DNA of 64,000 nt from Owenia fusiformis (GCA_903813345.2 CAIIXF020000001.1:40829366-40893365); one strand, 5' to 3'; counted from the stretch's first letter, positions 1 to 14,200 are shown. Numbers and translations are program-made. The notes: a model not told the origin generated them from the sequence alone.

Positions 1-2029
1 CTTGCAACAAATTCAATACAAGATGATTTTAATTAAATTAATATACCCCCAGAACATTTTGCCAATATTCATCTTAGACCATGATCATATACTGTAGGAC
101 GTTATAGCACAATTCCATCATAATATTTTTGGGTTCAGTATAATGGTAATGGCATGGTTTCTGTGATGTGTATAAGAAACATACATCCTTGGTCCAAGGG
201 AACTAATTCTTTCCATAGCTGCAAAGAAGCATAGACCGATGAGAAACATATTGAAATCTACAATTTTCTTTTGGTCTCTGAGTAAACACTTTGACTTTTA
301 ATAACAATGTTCTTTGATTCACCATGGTGATGGATGTAATTGTTGTTATGGAGATCCACCTTACCAAAGTAGCATTCATTTGGATTCTACCTATTCCAGT
401 ATTCAGAGTATAGGTAGCTATAGAATCTGATTTGGGTTGCATTTGACTGTGATTTGGTGCAGTTAGTGCAGCATCAGGTATGACACTAATAAGTTTGTGT
501 TGTACAACATATATGTATAATGTACAGTAAGGGCTGACAAATAAAAACATCCCATTTCTATGTAATGAATGAATAGTACAGTATCATATTTACTTAAATC
601 AAAGTCAAATGGATTTAGTTCACACAAATAAATGCTATTGTTCCCATTACTGACACCAGCAGGATTTATCAAAAAAGTTTATTTGATTATGCTCCTTCCC
701 TACATATGCTGCATGTTACAAAATGTTTGTTTAAAAACATTATGAAAGCTATGAATAACAGGTTGTTTTTATTGTTATTATCTTATAATTATTTTGTTGA
801 TCATTCTTGATTTTGTTATTTTAAAATAATGGGGCCACCCAAAAGCCAAATATTTCGTATGTCCTCAAAAAATGGGGCTTTTGGGCATAATTTGGCTTTT
901 TAGGCCAAATTATAAAAAATGGACTTAAGGGGCTCAAAATATTTTACCCCCCCCCCCAAGCGCAAGAGATTTTTTTTCCCGACTCAAAATTTGGGCCTCC
1001 CCCATGTTAGCTCCTGGCTTCGCCAGTGAAGGGTGTGGAAAAGAGGGGAATGCAAGATTATTAACGAAGATTGGATTAACTTTCCTTTTCCAGTTTTCAT
1101 CAAAACTCACAATATGAAACCTGTATTTCAATAAAGTTCTTCTTGTTTACTTTGACTTCCTAGTTACTTTCCCAGAACATTATAGCTAGTTGAGCACAAC
1201 TGGTTCACTCTTTTCCTGTATTTACAGTACAACCTATCAACCACATGACCATATTATATCACAATGAACATTCACTTTCCAAATAGTTTCTAAGACTAAA
1301 GGTGGCCTTAAGAAATGAAAAGTAATATCAGTTATTCATGTCTGTAGGTAACATAAACCTTAAAAACATTCTATGTTTGCTTTGACCATTTATAAGTCAC
1401 CTTGACTTTTGATGTTTTACATGCACAATTAGGAAATTGCATGACTGTGATTTTTAATGAAGATGATCGTCTTTGTGTTCACAGTTTTGTTTCAAATTTT
1501 GCTTCCTGATTCTCAAACCTTGGACCTCTAACTTCAGTAAAATTACAACACAAATTACAAATTATAAAGGACACAATGACATTAATTTCCATGTTCTGCG
1601 AATTTAGCTGTGATAGCTGAATATCTGGAGAAAACTAGTTAAGCATAGATCTGAATCAATCCTACATTTGTAAGTTTAAGTAAACACAATATCAAATTAC
1701 ATATTAAGACCTTACCCACTGGATTCTATTGTTTCATCCCATGTGACTCATAAATCATTAACACGTTTCATTTGTATTTTTGTCACTTCAAAGAACAATG
1801 TCACCAAAAAACTAAAGGTCAATCCACAACTAGAAAATGGCAACTCCATGTCCATGAAGTAGCAAATCCCATCAAACAAAAAATTATTCATAAATATTAA
1901 TACAATATTTACAGTCTACATGAACTGTTAAAGAGAAAAATCCTCAATTTGCATATTAAAAGGCATACATCAGGGAAATCTTAGAATTTCCACAAATTCA
2001 AGGTTTGGTTGACCGTTTTGAATACAATA
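1..2029. other. Non-coding stretch, no gene recognised
   Basis: AT-rich sequence with only short, low-complexity open frames and no recognisable domain. Around 830-1035 there is a purine/pyrimidine-biased stretch with a poly-C run. On the minus strand that stretch starts with a GTGGCG-like motif followed by GGAGCTAACA. The same opening recurs at 38190 on the plus strand, so this is probably a copy of a dispersed repeat. Confidence 0.5.
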
Positions 2030-2031
2030 TA

Positions 2032-2907
2032 CACTCCCCTCCATAAGTTTGGCAACCTTTTTTCCCCCATTGAACTACGTGTTAAAGCCTCTTTACCTTT
2101 GAATTTTTATTTACTTAACCTGCGACGAAAATACTTATACTATTGATGGAAACGTAATTTGACTTTAATTCCAATACCTCCAAATTTTCTCAATTTTTTT
2201 CCTCAATTACAATAGGTCGAAAATTGATGATAAATTTGATGAATTTTTGAAAATCGACATTTCCATGTTAACCAATGGGAAATTGTAGGTTTGCCGCAAG
2301 TCATATGACAGAATATCCATCCATCCGAGTCCTTGCAAAAAATACGAGTTAGGCAGACAATAGAATTTGCTAACTTTATTTAACAAAAAATTGATATGTT
2401 TCTTCAGGTTCAACAAAGTTATAGGGCTTTAAAGTCAAAATTCTTTTTCAAAAAACCTCTCCCATTGAAATAACACAGGAGGCGAAAAATTATTTTCAAA
2501 AATGACTTTGAAGCGCTGTAACTTTAATATTCATCAAATAAACTTATCACTTAGTGTTCAAAAAAGTTAGACAATTCAATTTTCTATATAAAAATATTTT
2601 TTGCTGAATCTTTTAATGAAACGATATCCTGATTTCTGATTTGCCCCGAATCCTCCATTTCCCATTGGATTACATGGGAATGACGATTTTCAAAAATTCA
2701 TCAAATTTATCATCAATTTTCGACCTATCGTAATTGAGGAAAAAAATTGAGAAAATTTGGAGGTATTGGAAATAAAGTCAAGTTACGTTTCCATTTATAT
2801 TATAAGTTATTTCATCGCCGGTGAAGTAAATAAAAATTCAAACGTAAAGAGGCTTTAACACGTAGTTCAATGGGGAAAAAAGGTTGCCAAACTTATGGAG
2901 GGGAGTG
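2032..2907. mobile_element. Foldback MITE, Tc1/mariner type, about 230-bp terminal inverted repeats, TA-flanked
   Basis: The left end starts CACTCCCCTCCATAAGTTTG and the right end is its reverse complement, ending just before position 2908. Both ends abut TA (2030-2031 and 2908-2909), the target duplication of Tc1/mariner elements. The inverted repeats pair over roughly 230 bp each side (to about 2265 and from about 2680). The 400-bp centre encodes no transposase, so it is non-autonomous. The arms carry many point differences, so it is not very recent. Confidence 0.8.
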
Positions 2908-3035
2908 TATGTGATCTACTTTAAAATATATTCCATTTAAACATAAACACAGGGTGGAATAACAAAATTTATCTGCTATATTACTGCAAATTCCAACCTC
3001 AGGTGACTATTTTGGATTTCCTTGACAAGAATCGG

Positions 3036-3631
3036 CACAAGACACACAGTGATAAATATTGCACTCGAAAGATTACACAGCAACTTCATCAGACATAATC
3101 CACTCGAAAGAATACACAGCAACTTCATCAGATATATTGCACTCGAAAGATTACATAGCAACTTCATCAGACACATTGCACTCGAAAGATTACACAGTAA
3201 CTTCATCAGATATATTGCACTCGAAAGATTACACAGCAACTTCATCAGATATATTGCACTCGAAAGATTACACAGCAACTTCATCAGATATATTGCACTC
3301 GAAAGATTACACAGCAACTTCATCAGATATATTGCACTCGAAAGATTACACAGCAACTTCATCAGATATATTGCACTCGAAAGATTACACAGCAACTTCA
3401 TCAGATATATTGCACTCGAAAGATTACACAGCAACTTCATCAGATATATTGCACTCGAAAGATTACACAGCAACTTCATCAGATTTATTGCACTCAAAAG
3501 ATTACACAGCAACTTCATCGTTGTTTTCCTGGAATTTTGATGATAAGATTTATTGTGGCAACTGCCCTCCTGCATGCACACCCATCAGCACAAGACAACA
3601 ATATAGCACTTTTTCAAAGTGCAATAAAAAG
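3036..3631 (+). mobile_element. Helentron/pearl-like non-autonomous element with a 39-bp tandem array core
   Basis: The left boundary carries ACACAGTGATAAATATTGCA and the right boundary carries a hairpin GCACTTTttCAAAGTGC followed by AATAAAAAG. The same two ends bound a second, longer copy at 14900-16350. Both ends share the inverted core AGTGCRAT. Between them lie 12 copies of a 39-bp unit. Short subterminal inverted repeats, an internal minisatellite and a 3' hairpin are the layout known for helentron-associated (HINE) and 'pearl' elements of bivalves. That assignment is inference, because no Rep/helicase gene is present. Confidence 0.5.
3057..3520. repeat. 39-bp tandem repeat, about 12 copies
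   Basis: A unit beginning ATTGCACTCGAAAGATTACA recurs every 39 bp (for example at 3253 and 3292). Central copies are nearly identical and edge copies are diverged. Because 39 is a multiple of three, several frames stay open on both strands. The repetitive proteins they would encode are by-products of the array and not genes. Confidence 0.9.
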
Positions 3632-4014
3632 ATACAATATTTGCAATCTTCTTTACAATGCCCTTCATTTGAATGTATGGAAGTCATACTTCTGATAGAT
3701 CTCAAATTAAAAATTCCTGTCCCCCCCCCCGAACACAGCCCCTCTGGGGTTGGGCTGACAGCCAGGCAGAGAGGGACAGATCGAGATGGAAAGGTGGATG
3801 CATGGACAGAGGGCTACATCAAACATCATTCATTAGGTTAAACATAGGCCTACATGTTTGGACAGTAAGGAGCCAAGTGTGATCATAGTTTTTAAAGAAC
3901 AATTCCTCCACTTTGGATAATGTACAATTTAGTATGAACATTTTGAACTGAATCATATTTTACTTGATGCAAGGCTAACCAGTGCTCCACATCTGGAATA
4001 GAAACAATCAAACA

Positions 4015-4985
4015 GAAAACAAGACATTAAGTCAGATTTGAATTTCTGAGAACTTGTAGATGATAAAGAAAAAATAAATTGGTCAATTTGAAGCAAGTTG
4101 AAAAAATATATTTTCTCTATAGTCAGATTTGACCTTTTGATAACTTGTAGATGATTTTGAAAAAAAATGATTGGACCTTTTTGACATTTTTTGACCTTGA
4201 AAAGGTAATTGAAGGTCAAATCTTTTTTGACCTTGAGAATGTCAAAACTATAGTCAGATTTGAACTTTTGAGAACTTGTAGATATTTTGAAAAAAAAATC
4301 AGTCAATTTCAAGCAAGTTGAAAAATGACCCTTTTTAGCCTTGAGAAGGTCATTGAAGGTCAAATCTCAAATCTAAAGTCAGATTTGAACTTCTGATAAT
4401 TTGTAGATGATTTGAAAAAATTGGTCGATTTGAAGCAAGTTGAAATAATACCTTTTTGACCTTTTTTTTACCTTGAAAAGGTCATAAAGGTAAAATCTTT
4501 TTTGACCTTGAGAATGTCATTGAATGTCAAAACTATAGTCAGATTTGAACTTTTGAGAACATGTAGATGATTTTGGAAAAAAAATTGGTCAATTTGATTC
4601 AAATTGAAAAACGTCCTTTTTGACCTTGAGAAGGTCATTGAAGGTCAAATCTGAAATCTAAAGTCAGATTTGAACTCCTGATAACTTGTAGATGATTTTG
4701 AAAAAAAAGATTGGTCAATGTGATGCAAGTTGAAAAGAGACCTTTTTGACCTTTTTTGACCTTGAAATGTCATTGAAGGTCAAATCTTGAATATAAAGTC
4801 AGATTTGAACTTCTGAAAACTTGTAGAAGATTTTGAAAAAAATTGAAGTGAGTCTAAACAGCATTTGTTAAGTTATTGGAAGTTGTAAGAATTTGTTACA
4901 GACACCAACCGCCAACCACCAACCGCTGTCAAAAAAACGGAGACCATAACAATATGTCACCACTTTTTGGTGGTGACATAACAAT
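4015..4985. repeat. Cluster of GTCAGATTTGAACTT modules and a GTGGTGACAT hairpin
   Basis: The module GTCAGATTTGAACTTCTGA followed by AACTTGTAGATGATTTTGAA and a runs-of-A segment recurs about seven times between 4031 and 4840 at irregular spacing of about 90-155 bp. It alternates with TTTTTGACCTTGAGAAGGTC. The block ends at about 4890-4985 with a hairpin, ATGTCACCACtttttGGTGGTGACAT. Related modules occur at 15240-15370, 15840-15970 and, inverted, 32600-33060. No protein is encoded. Confidence 0.75.
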
Positions 4986-7900
4986 AGGCCTACCTGAAAT
5001 GATCCCTGTCGTTACAAAATACTTTTACAACATTGGATAACTACAGTAATTTGGCATTAAGGATGTCGTGATAAATGTTGATAATTATAGAAAAATGATT
5101 ATTTCTTTGCATATTATTTTAAGAAGTGTTGAGAAGAGTTGTCGCAACATTATACAAAAAAAAACAGGCAAAAAAACAGGCAAAGAATATCACATTTACA
5201 TTAACACTGAAATTTGAAGAAATTCATCATTTAAAATAAAGACCTATGGTAATATTGGCGAACAAAATTAACAGACTTTAACAATTAACATGCTACCCAG
5301 TAGGGACTTCCAGTTGCCAAACTTACATGGGGGTTAAGTATTGTTAAACCGCTGAATGTGGAATATCATTGGTACCTTTAAAGTGGTCCACTTGAGAGGA
5401 GTTCAACTTACAAAAGTTGTTTTACTGCACCAATTCAAAGATATTTGTGTCTGAACATCCCAAATTTCTTAATTTGAGCCCTATATTTATGTGAGGTAGT
5501 TACAATTCATGAACAGTCTGCTAAAAGATGACAAACCAGTTGTCCTCTGAAAATCAGACATACATGTAGAGATCAATTAAATCTCCTTATCATCATGAGA
5601 CATTACAGCCTTGTACTACTTTTCTTTTGAAAAACCTTTGAGATAATTCAAGACACTTTCATTTTAATGACAATGATGCTCATCATGTGATGTATTAGAC
5701 TGGGGATTAAGTCTAACTAAATCAGAGCATATTGCTAATAGCAAAACAGAAAGAGCAATATCAGAATGCAATAACGCAAATGCGAGTAGGTAGTTGCCAG
5801 TTTAACCACCAGGTGGCTCGCCCTGGTCAGATAGCATGGCGGGTATAGTAGAAAGTTCCATGTAACTTAAATTACATAGGTTTTAGTGGTTCAATGTTCA
5901 TATAGCCCTTATGTATCGAATAGTTATGCAAATTAAAGTATGTCCAGTAAAAGAAAATGTTATATGTCCAATACAAAAAAAGATATTTCACTTTTTGTGA
6001 TTTTGTAATATGGGGTCTATGTGGAATCAACTCGAACTAGAAGTCACATTTTCAAAAAATATCAAATTTTCAAAGTTGATAAACAATTTTCGAAACCATA
6101 TTTTTAGATACAGTGTATATATTTAATGACGTAAATCAAGATCATTTCTACTCGCATCTAGTCTATTGTATAGTCCCAAGACTACAAAACAAAAACCTTT
6201 TAGGCTAAACTGTTACAATGCGACCCAGTTAATCTCATAACTTATAATATTTGACAGTTGCTTCAACCTTTATTATGAACGTTTTGAACTTTGCAAACAA
6301 TTGCTGACATTAAGTTTTTGCAGCATTCTTTTCCTTTGAACTCTACAGTTGGGAAAATGTTCATAAGATAATAGGACAGATACAATGCGTTGGTTTACTA
6401 ATCTTAAGCAACACTGAAAATTATGTACATGAAGTCACTTTTACAGTAATCTGCCTTGATATTGCATAATTGAAATATCATGAATAATGTGACAATTGAG
6501 TCACATGAAAATTTTAAGTCAGAGTTTGTGTGCTGTACGATGGCGCAATGTCACCTTAACACTAAGGTTAAGTAAAACGATATGATAAGAAAACAAAACT
6601 TGACTATAAAATTTTTTGATACATAAGAGTCACATTTTATGACTGAATGGAGTTTTTATCATGTGAAAGTATTTGAAAATGAGCTGAACCTGTCTTGTTA
6701 CAAAAAGGTCAAAAAGTGTTGGCAAGTGATCACATATGAAGAACTGAATGAACCACAGCCCTAAAATGTGATCTATAGATTCATGTTTATAACATCAGGT
6801 TATTAGCAAGTCATGGAATTGTGGCAGTATATAATGTGATCAAGGTGACATTTACTCCCACAGTTGACCAAGCATGTGTTTACACAGTGTGTGTTATGTT
6901 ATGAATAAACTTGACATCCCCTGAAAATCAGCTTAAGAAGCTGTTATGGAACCTTGAAAACACTCAATTTGATAAATAAAATGAATTATTCTATTTTTAC
7001 CTGGTTTCATTAATATGAGGCAAGTTATAAAATGAAATATTAAAAAACAACTGTAAAAGTGAAGGTCATATTAGCTAACCTACTGCCATCTTTCAATAAA
7101 CTGTCAAACCAATAATGTACTTTAGGATCTAGAGATGTGACAGGAAGAGCTCAAAAGATTTTCTAACAGGACAGGTTACTGACAGAATACATTCTGAATT
7201 TGAAAACTTAGTGAAGAAATTATTTCTTCTATGACATATATCCTTCAAAAATAAAATAGAATCAAAATGTACCTTTCAGAAAGTTATTATTTTCTTTCGT
7301 TCCATTCCAGCCAAATATGAAAATATTTTGTTCTATGATTCCACTTATGACAGAATGAGATGGAGTTTTTATGTACAGACTCGTTGTCCCTTTAATTTAT
7401 TAAATATAACCTCTGACAATGCAAGCACTACAGTATAGTAGTGTTTGAAAAAAGCTAACATAAGTTCTATTTCTTGTAACCTAATAACAAAAAATTAACA
7501 TGTTATAATCCCTGCATTCATATTATTTGTTTCAGAATAATCTGATATGAACTGATATTAATAAAATATAATTATAATCTGTAAATGTATTATCACCTAA
7601 TCATATCTAATTTGTTCTATTACTAAAATTGATAAACTGAGTTACAAAATTAAAATGACGGCTCAGTCTGTAAGTCTACTTCCTATTTCAACTCAATATA
7701 CTTCGAGACATTGTAGAGGTTGAATGATGAAAATCATGTTTCGTTAAATTACCATGGGTCATTTCAAAAGTTCTACTCTAAGTTCTACATGAAATCTTGT
7801 GAGCTGTGAGACGACCCAATCACTTTAACAAAACATTTTTGTTAAAGTGATTTTTTAATAGTAAGCTCAAAAAACGATTTTTACTCATGTTAGCCATTAC

Positions 7901-9960
7901 CACTGATAGACCTAGATGTACTATTTATGAAATATCAGTAGAACTTAAATGTAAAACATATGAGATGACAGTAAATCATAACTACACATTCTGAAAGGTT
8001 TGGATTATTCTGTACATCTGTATAGACACAATGTAAGATATTGCACACTTGTCTTTCAGCATACAATTACATATATACAAATTACAATATGTACAACTAT
8101 ACATAATACACCAATGTATAATGCTTTTTTAAAAATTCTAAAAATACATTCCCTTTATGTCACAGTTCTCACTGCTCAAAAAAGCATTATACAACTGGCT
8201 GTATTTTCATATATTTCTGTCAAGCAATGGAATAGTTTGTTATAAAAAGTACACTTTACGCTTCATTCACATTATTACAAATCAGTAGAGAAATTGTAAA
8301 AATTTTGAAACATATTGTACAATATTTCAACTCTATTCAGTATTCACACATTTTCCTCATGTCATATTTGGCTTAAGGTGGACCTAGAGGAACAAATTTT
8401 GAACATATCTGCTCATGACCTCAACATGCAAGATATTGACCAGATAACTCATTCTATTGAGCCTACCTTAATAAATGAGCCAGGCCACAGGAAAGGGGGT
8501 CTTATCACAGATTTTTTCAATATTCTGATTTTTTGTTTATCTTAAATAGCACAAAGAAACCTTTCAAATGAGCTATGGCTTATGTCCTAACAATTTTTCC
8601 TTGCATATATAGACCAAAAAATCAGATCTGAATTTAGCATATTTTCCTCTTAATCATAGCCACATTTTTGGCTCTGTAGCACAATTTTAATTTTTGTGAT
8701 TAGACCGGTTTTCCCATGGCCAGGCTCAAATTATGAATGTTTGACAAAGAAAGGTCAGGAAAGCATGTCTTCAAGAAAAAGGTTGAAACATCATATGTTA
8801 AGCCATGAAAATATAGATATGTTTCAGGTCACCAGGGTGGGAAAAAAGATTTCAAGAAGGAAGAATTAACCATATCTACCATTTCGATTTCTAATATGAT
8901 ATCCTATTTGATAATATGAAATACTTTCAAGAGAAACAATTGCAAACTTATTTTCAAAACTCACATTCAGTTTTTACTATTTCATTATTCTTTAGAATAT
9001 GGAATGAAAAACAAATATAACCATTAAGAAAAATTTGGTTGGCTGACAGGTCTCAAACCTGACACCCTAGTGACCAAAAACAATTGTACATACGATAAAC
9101 ATTTAACATTTAGTGGCCAATAGTGGGAATCTCAATAACTCATTGCAATCATATAATAACTGGGTTAGTCATTGATCAGTGAAAAGTGGATATTATATCA
9201 CTTGACCAGTGGATCATTTCAAAATGTATATCAAGATATCATCACATCAATAGTCCACGTTTGACCAGTAAATACTGATGCACTATAATGATTGTATGGT
9301 TTTATCTATATACAGCTATTTGCTGAGACTCAAATTACCTGCAGAGGCCTGGCTCTACGACTATTTACCACACCATTAACAAATATTAAAAATCTATAAA
9401 TTTGTTTGAAGCAAGAAGTTTTTTAGTTTGCAGTAGAATACAAGATGAGAGATTTTACAAAAAATCATATCACATTAATACATTTATAATAGCTCTACAT
9501 GAAGCCCTATGTCCCCCACTCTGTAAAGCTCAGTGAGAGGCCAGAGACTTAATGCAAAAGTACAATTAAATTAATACCTCTAGAAGAGTACACACACTTT
9601 CAGTGACATTTACTGGGTTAGAATGTGCAGGGACTTACTATACAGGCATACTATATGGTAAATTGCCTGCTGTAATGTGTTATTTCACATTTCATGTAGA
9701 TTTTGTTTAATTTTTGAATTAAAAACCACCCACAGATGGTTCATAAATTTTAATCGTGCTCTACAAGAAATAAGATGATTTTTATGTGAATGCACTCTGT
9801 GTGGGTTGATAATTTCACCTATATTTCAGTTGGACCTTTCATGCACCAGCTGAAACAAAGAGAACAAAGAAACCATGGCTTAAGATTGCTTTGATTACCA
9901 TGCCAATTATATTGAGAATCATTCCCTGCAACCCTTGTTTCAATACTTAAAATGTGCAAA
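4986..9960. other. Long non-coding stretch downstream of SMAP
   Basis: No open frame here shows a domain, splice-consistent coding or recognisable homology on either strand. The sequence is AT-rich with scattered poly-A/T. The longest frames (8000-8245 and 8315-8545, plus) are low-complexity and lack support. Probably intergenic, or distal untranslated sequence. Confidence 0.5.
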
Positions 9961-9964
9961 CTAC

Positions 9965-10510
9965 TCAGCAGAGTAGCAAATCCCACCATTTAGTTATAAA
10001 AAAAATAAAGATGGCCATATTGGAAACTCTTCCTTGGACAGATTTCTATGTCCACAAGGCACAAGCATATAAAATTTGATCTAAATCTGTCAACTGTTTT
10101 TTGGTTAGCAAACATTACATTTTTTAACAAAAAATTGTGACCATTTTGAAATTAGCGGTCATATTGGAAACTCTTTCTTGAGCAGAGATCCTCTGCCCAT
10201 AGGATATTAGCCTATAAGGACCAAATCCAATCACCCATATTTAAGTAATTAATAATTACTTTTTTCTTGAAAAATGGCAGCCATTTTGAACTGGGCAGCC
10301 ATCTTAAAAATTCCTTCTTGAGCAGAGTCCTATGTCCCTAATGCATTAGCTTTTGAAATTCAGACATCAGCATATAAAGTTCTATCAACTGGTATTTGAG
10401 TTATCAATTTTGAATTGAGCAAAATTTTAACCAAATCCATCAACTGGTATTTGATCACCCGGACACATGAACAAAAGGACAGACAGCCAAACGGAGGGAC
10501 AGCTTCTATA
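9965..10510. repeat. Dispersed 'AAATGGCCGCCATTTT' repeat family copy
   Basis: The block repeats a ~150-bp module: 'CATTTTGAAATTAGCGGTC', 'TTCTTGAGCAGAG', 'TATGTCC', 'ATTAGC', 'AACTGGTATTTGAG'. It ends with CGGACACATGAACAAAAGGA. The same module chain occurs at 21790-22420 and 59880-60560, and its leading edge appears at 63890-64000. It has no coding capacity. Confidence 0.7.
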
Positions 10511-11140
10511 TATCCCTACAAACTTCCTTTAGTGGGATAACTAAGGCCTTGATCTATGTGACATACATCCATACAGACAGACGGATACATAATTTAAAAG
10601 TAAGTTTTTTCTCAATGTCTACCCAGGGGTTGTATATTCAATACTCTACTAATTTACAAATAAGCTTGTGCGAGGTTTAAATATGTCCTTAGGGATTAGG
10701 TCTATATTTCAATACTGTCATTAAACATGAGTAATAAGTAATTACTTTTAGATTCACACCTTAACCCTCCCCCAGAGACAACTGTAATTGTTATTTTCAG
10801 GAAACAACTTTTACCCACTCCAAAATATTACTTATTATGTGACAAATAGTGATATATATACCTTTTCCATTTTAAGACTTATTATTTACATGGAATACAT
10901 CCTTCTATCTCTCAAATCATTGACTTCTATCACACTGTTGACATTTGAGCTTTAAATAGAATTAATCCCCGATTAACATTCTAAAAATTCTAAAATTTTT
11001 CACAACAGAGGAAAGGTTGAGCTATAAAACAGTAAAACTTCCAAAACAATGATCATTTTCAAACTACTTATCCATGAATGTTTTTATTTGCAATTATGTT
11101 ATAATTACTTCATAATAAAATTTGGTTCAAATTGTCATCT

Positions 11141-11146
11141 TTTATT
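11141..11146 (-). terminator. Putative SMAP poly(A) signal
   Basis: AATAAA read on the minus strand lies about 100 bp past the SMAP stop codon (11250-11248), a normal spacing for a short 3' UTR. Confidence 0.5.
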
Positions 11147-11247
11147 CAGTTATTCCATTGATTATCGCATCATCTAATACTGGGATAATTTCCTCTTCAT
11201 CAATTCCATCACCTTTGACTATCACATGAATCCTATGTTTAATGTCA

Positions 11248-14200
11248 TCATTGCCATAAATTGGTTGATAGAGTTTGTCCCTGGGGAGCCCCTCCCCAAC
11301 TGGCCCCTGTTGGGCCCCCAACCATGCCTGGCTGTTGTTGTGTGTATCCCCCTACACCTCCACCTAGCTTCATAGATGCCATCTGGTTCTGGACCTGAAA
11401 AAAAAAAAATCAATAGTTAATTTGTGATGTGCATTTAATAAGTATGAAAACATCGTATTTAATCATCACAGTGTCTTTATTGTGGTTAAATGATACCGTA
11501 TATTCTACCCGCATTTCGTCAACTAACCACAAATCAGGTACTTCCTTTCTGCGGTTAATCACTCCCACAACAAAACAACATTCACTCGTTATACTTCATT
11601 GAACAACATCCAGTCTATTTTTTAAATAAACGTCAAATGATTATTCTATTAATAGGTCTTTGGTTAAATGCAAAATATTAGTGCTACAATCTTTATTTTC
11701 ATGATAATCACATAACATTATGACACAGAGGTTTTCAGGTTAACCAAGTTGCCTGAAATTATAAATATCTACATTCACTTGATTCAGGAAATGATATCTC
11801 ACCATTGTGAAGCAGTCTCAGATTACAATGTTAGGATTATAAATTCAACAGTCAACTCCTGCATATGTCAATGATATAAGCTGTATAAAATAATTATACT
11901 ACTCTAATATACAGTAAGTCTGTTGAAATTATACTTTGTCATTGATCCTCTCACCCATTGTCTTATTGACTTTATAGTTTATACTACACTATCATGCTAA
12001 ACCATTTAGTTCAATCTTACGCATTGCGCAACAGGAACTCTAATACAGCATTTAAGCAATTAGCAACTAATCACAAAAATAACAAAATTCATCATATTAA
12101 TATAAGAATACCAGGACAATGAACGCTCAATCTCAATATTGACTTCTACACTAAGAGTTTACTGACTCCTGACTCACACTAATATACATCACATCGGAAC
12201 ACTATGACAATGGTAAAGTCAGATACCGTTGACATAAATGGCGGCCACAGGTTTCTATTCCATTCATGTGTACATGTAAATAGAATCATCATGAAACCCG
12301 TAATAGTTTCCTACCTGTTGGAAATTCTGTTGCTGATTCTGTTGGGGCATATTGTACATATTATTTTGCATCATTCCTCCACCCATTTGCTGCTGTCCCA
12401 TATTTTGCAGTCCCATATTTTGTTGCCCCATTTGTTGTTGACCTACCCCCATCATATTTTGATGAGCCATGTTATTCTGCATCATGTTCTGCTGCTGCAA
12501 TAAATTAATTAATTCGATCTTACAAATACTATTTAGTCACTATAGGTCCTCAAAGACAGTTTGAAAAGAGAATTTAGCTTGATATGATGAATACTTGTAT
12601 ATAGAAAAATGTACCAAATAGCCATGTTTTCCTTTATAATTTTTAGTTTAATTTATAACTATAATTCACAGAGGAAGCCAATCAACCATCCAGTAGTAGC
12701 CACCATCATCAGACAAGTCCTTAAACGTCAAAATATATATTTTGCCGAATCTGTGATGTTTCTTAAATTTCAGATGTTACCAAGTTAGTTAGTAAGGAGA
12801 ATGATAGAAATATAAGATGGACATAATTTTCGAAACAGTCTATTTTTTGTTTACCTGCATGGCCTGCATGTTGTTTGCCATCATCATGTTACCCTGGCCC
12901 TGCATCATGCCTTGGCTGACTTGGGGCTGCTGCATCATGCCTTGACTGACTTGAGGCTGCTGCATCATACCTTGGTTAGCCATCATACCATTCTGCATGG
13001 CGTACTGCTGTTGTTGCTGTTGCGGCATTCCGTACATACCTTGCTGGATGCCAGGCTGTTGTTGCTGTTGAGGTACATACACTCCACCTGGAAGCCAAGA
13101 AAAGTCAATTATCACAATATGATAACCATGTACAAGGCATTAACAAGTCAACATGTTACAACCTGGTAAGTTATTGCAAAAAGTGTAACAATTTGTTACA
13201 GCCACTGACCAAAAATGCTAAATGACACACAAAATGGTGGCTTTAACAACATGTCACATTAGTCTGTGGTGACATTGTTATGATGAAATACACACAAAAT
13301 TATGGCTTTAACAACATGTCACATTAATTGGTGGTGACATTGTTATGATGAAATACACACAAAATTGTGGCTTTAACAACATGTCACATTAGTCGGTGGT
13401 GACATTATTATGATGAAATATACACAAAATTGTGGCTTTAACAACATGTCACATTAGTCGGTGGTGACATTGTTATGATGAAATACACACAAAATGGTGG
13501 CTTTAACAACATGTCACATTAGTCGGTGGTGACATTGTTATGATGAAATACACACAAAATGGTGGCTTTAACAACATGTCACATTAATTGGTGGTGACAT
13601 TGTTATGATGAAATACACACAAAATGGTGGCTTTAACAACATGTCACATTAGTCGGTGGTGACATTGTTATGATGAAATACACACAAAATGGTGGCTTTA
13701 ACAACATGTCACATTAATTGGTGGTGACATTGTTATGATGAAACACACACAAAATGGTGGGTTTAACAACATGTCACATAAGTCGGTGGTGACATTGTTA
13801 TGATGAAATACACACAAAATGGTGGCTTTAACAACATGTCACATTAGTCTGTGGTGACATTGTTATGATGAAATACACACACAATTGTGGCTTTAACAAC
13901 ATGTCACATTAGTCGGTGGTGACATTGTTATGATGAAATACACACAAAATGGTGGCTTTAACAACATGTCACATTAATTGGTGGTGACATTGTTATGATG
14001 AAATACACACAAAATGGTGGCTTTAACAACATGTCACATTAGTCGGTGGTGACATTGTTATGATGAAATACACACTAGGGGGAGATATCAACTTGGTTAC
14101 AAAAATGACATTACACATTTAAGTAATATTGTGATTTTACAATTAAAGCATGTACCAAAATTGACAACTCACTAACGAGAAAATATTTATGTAATACTAT

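Noticed and set aside
2976-3841. Long repetitive open frames on both strands (up to 260 residues)
   Set aside because: They arise because a 39-bp tandem unit is a multiple of three and free of stops in several frames; no composition or start-site support.
8315-8545. 76-residue plus-strand frame with some ordinary-looking composition
   Set aside because: No domain, no splice partners and no homologue recognised; likely chance.
9860-10500. ATGGCCGCC motifs as start-codon or YY1 promoter sites
   Set aside because: They belong to a dispersed repeat that recurs several times, so single occurrences say nothing about a local promoter.
12204-13169. Leucine/histidine-rich plus-strand frames opposite SMAP exons 9 and 10
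   Set aside because: Antisense shadows of Gln/Met-rich coding sequence, with no independent support.
3057-14074. CRISPR-like arrays at 3057-3520 and 13225-14074
   Set aside because: The units are contiguous with no unique spacers between repeats, there are no Cas genes, and the context is a eukaryotic intron-bearing genome.
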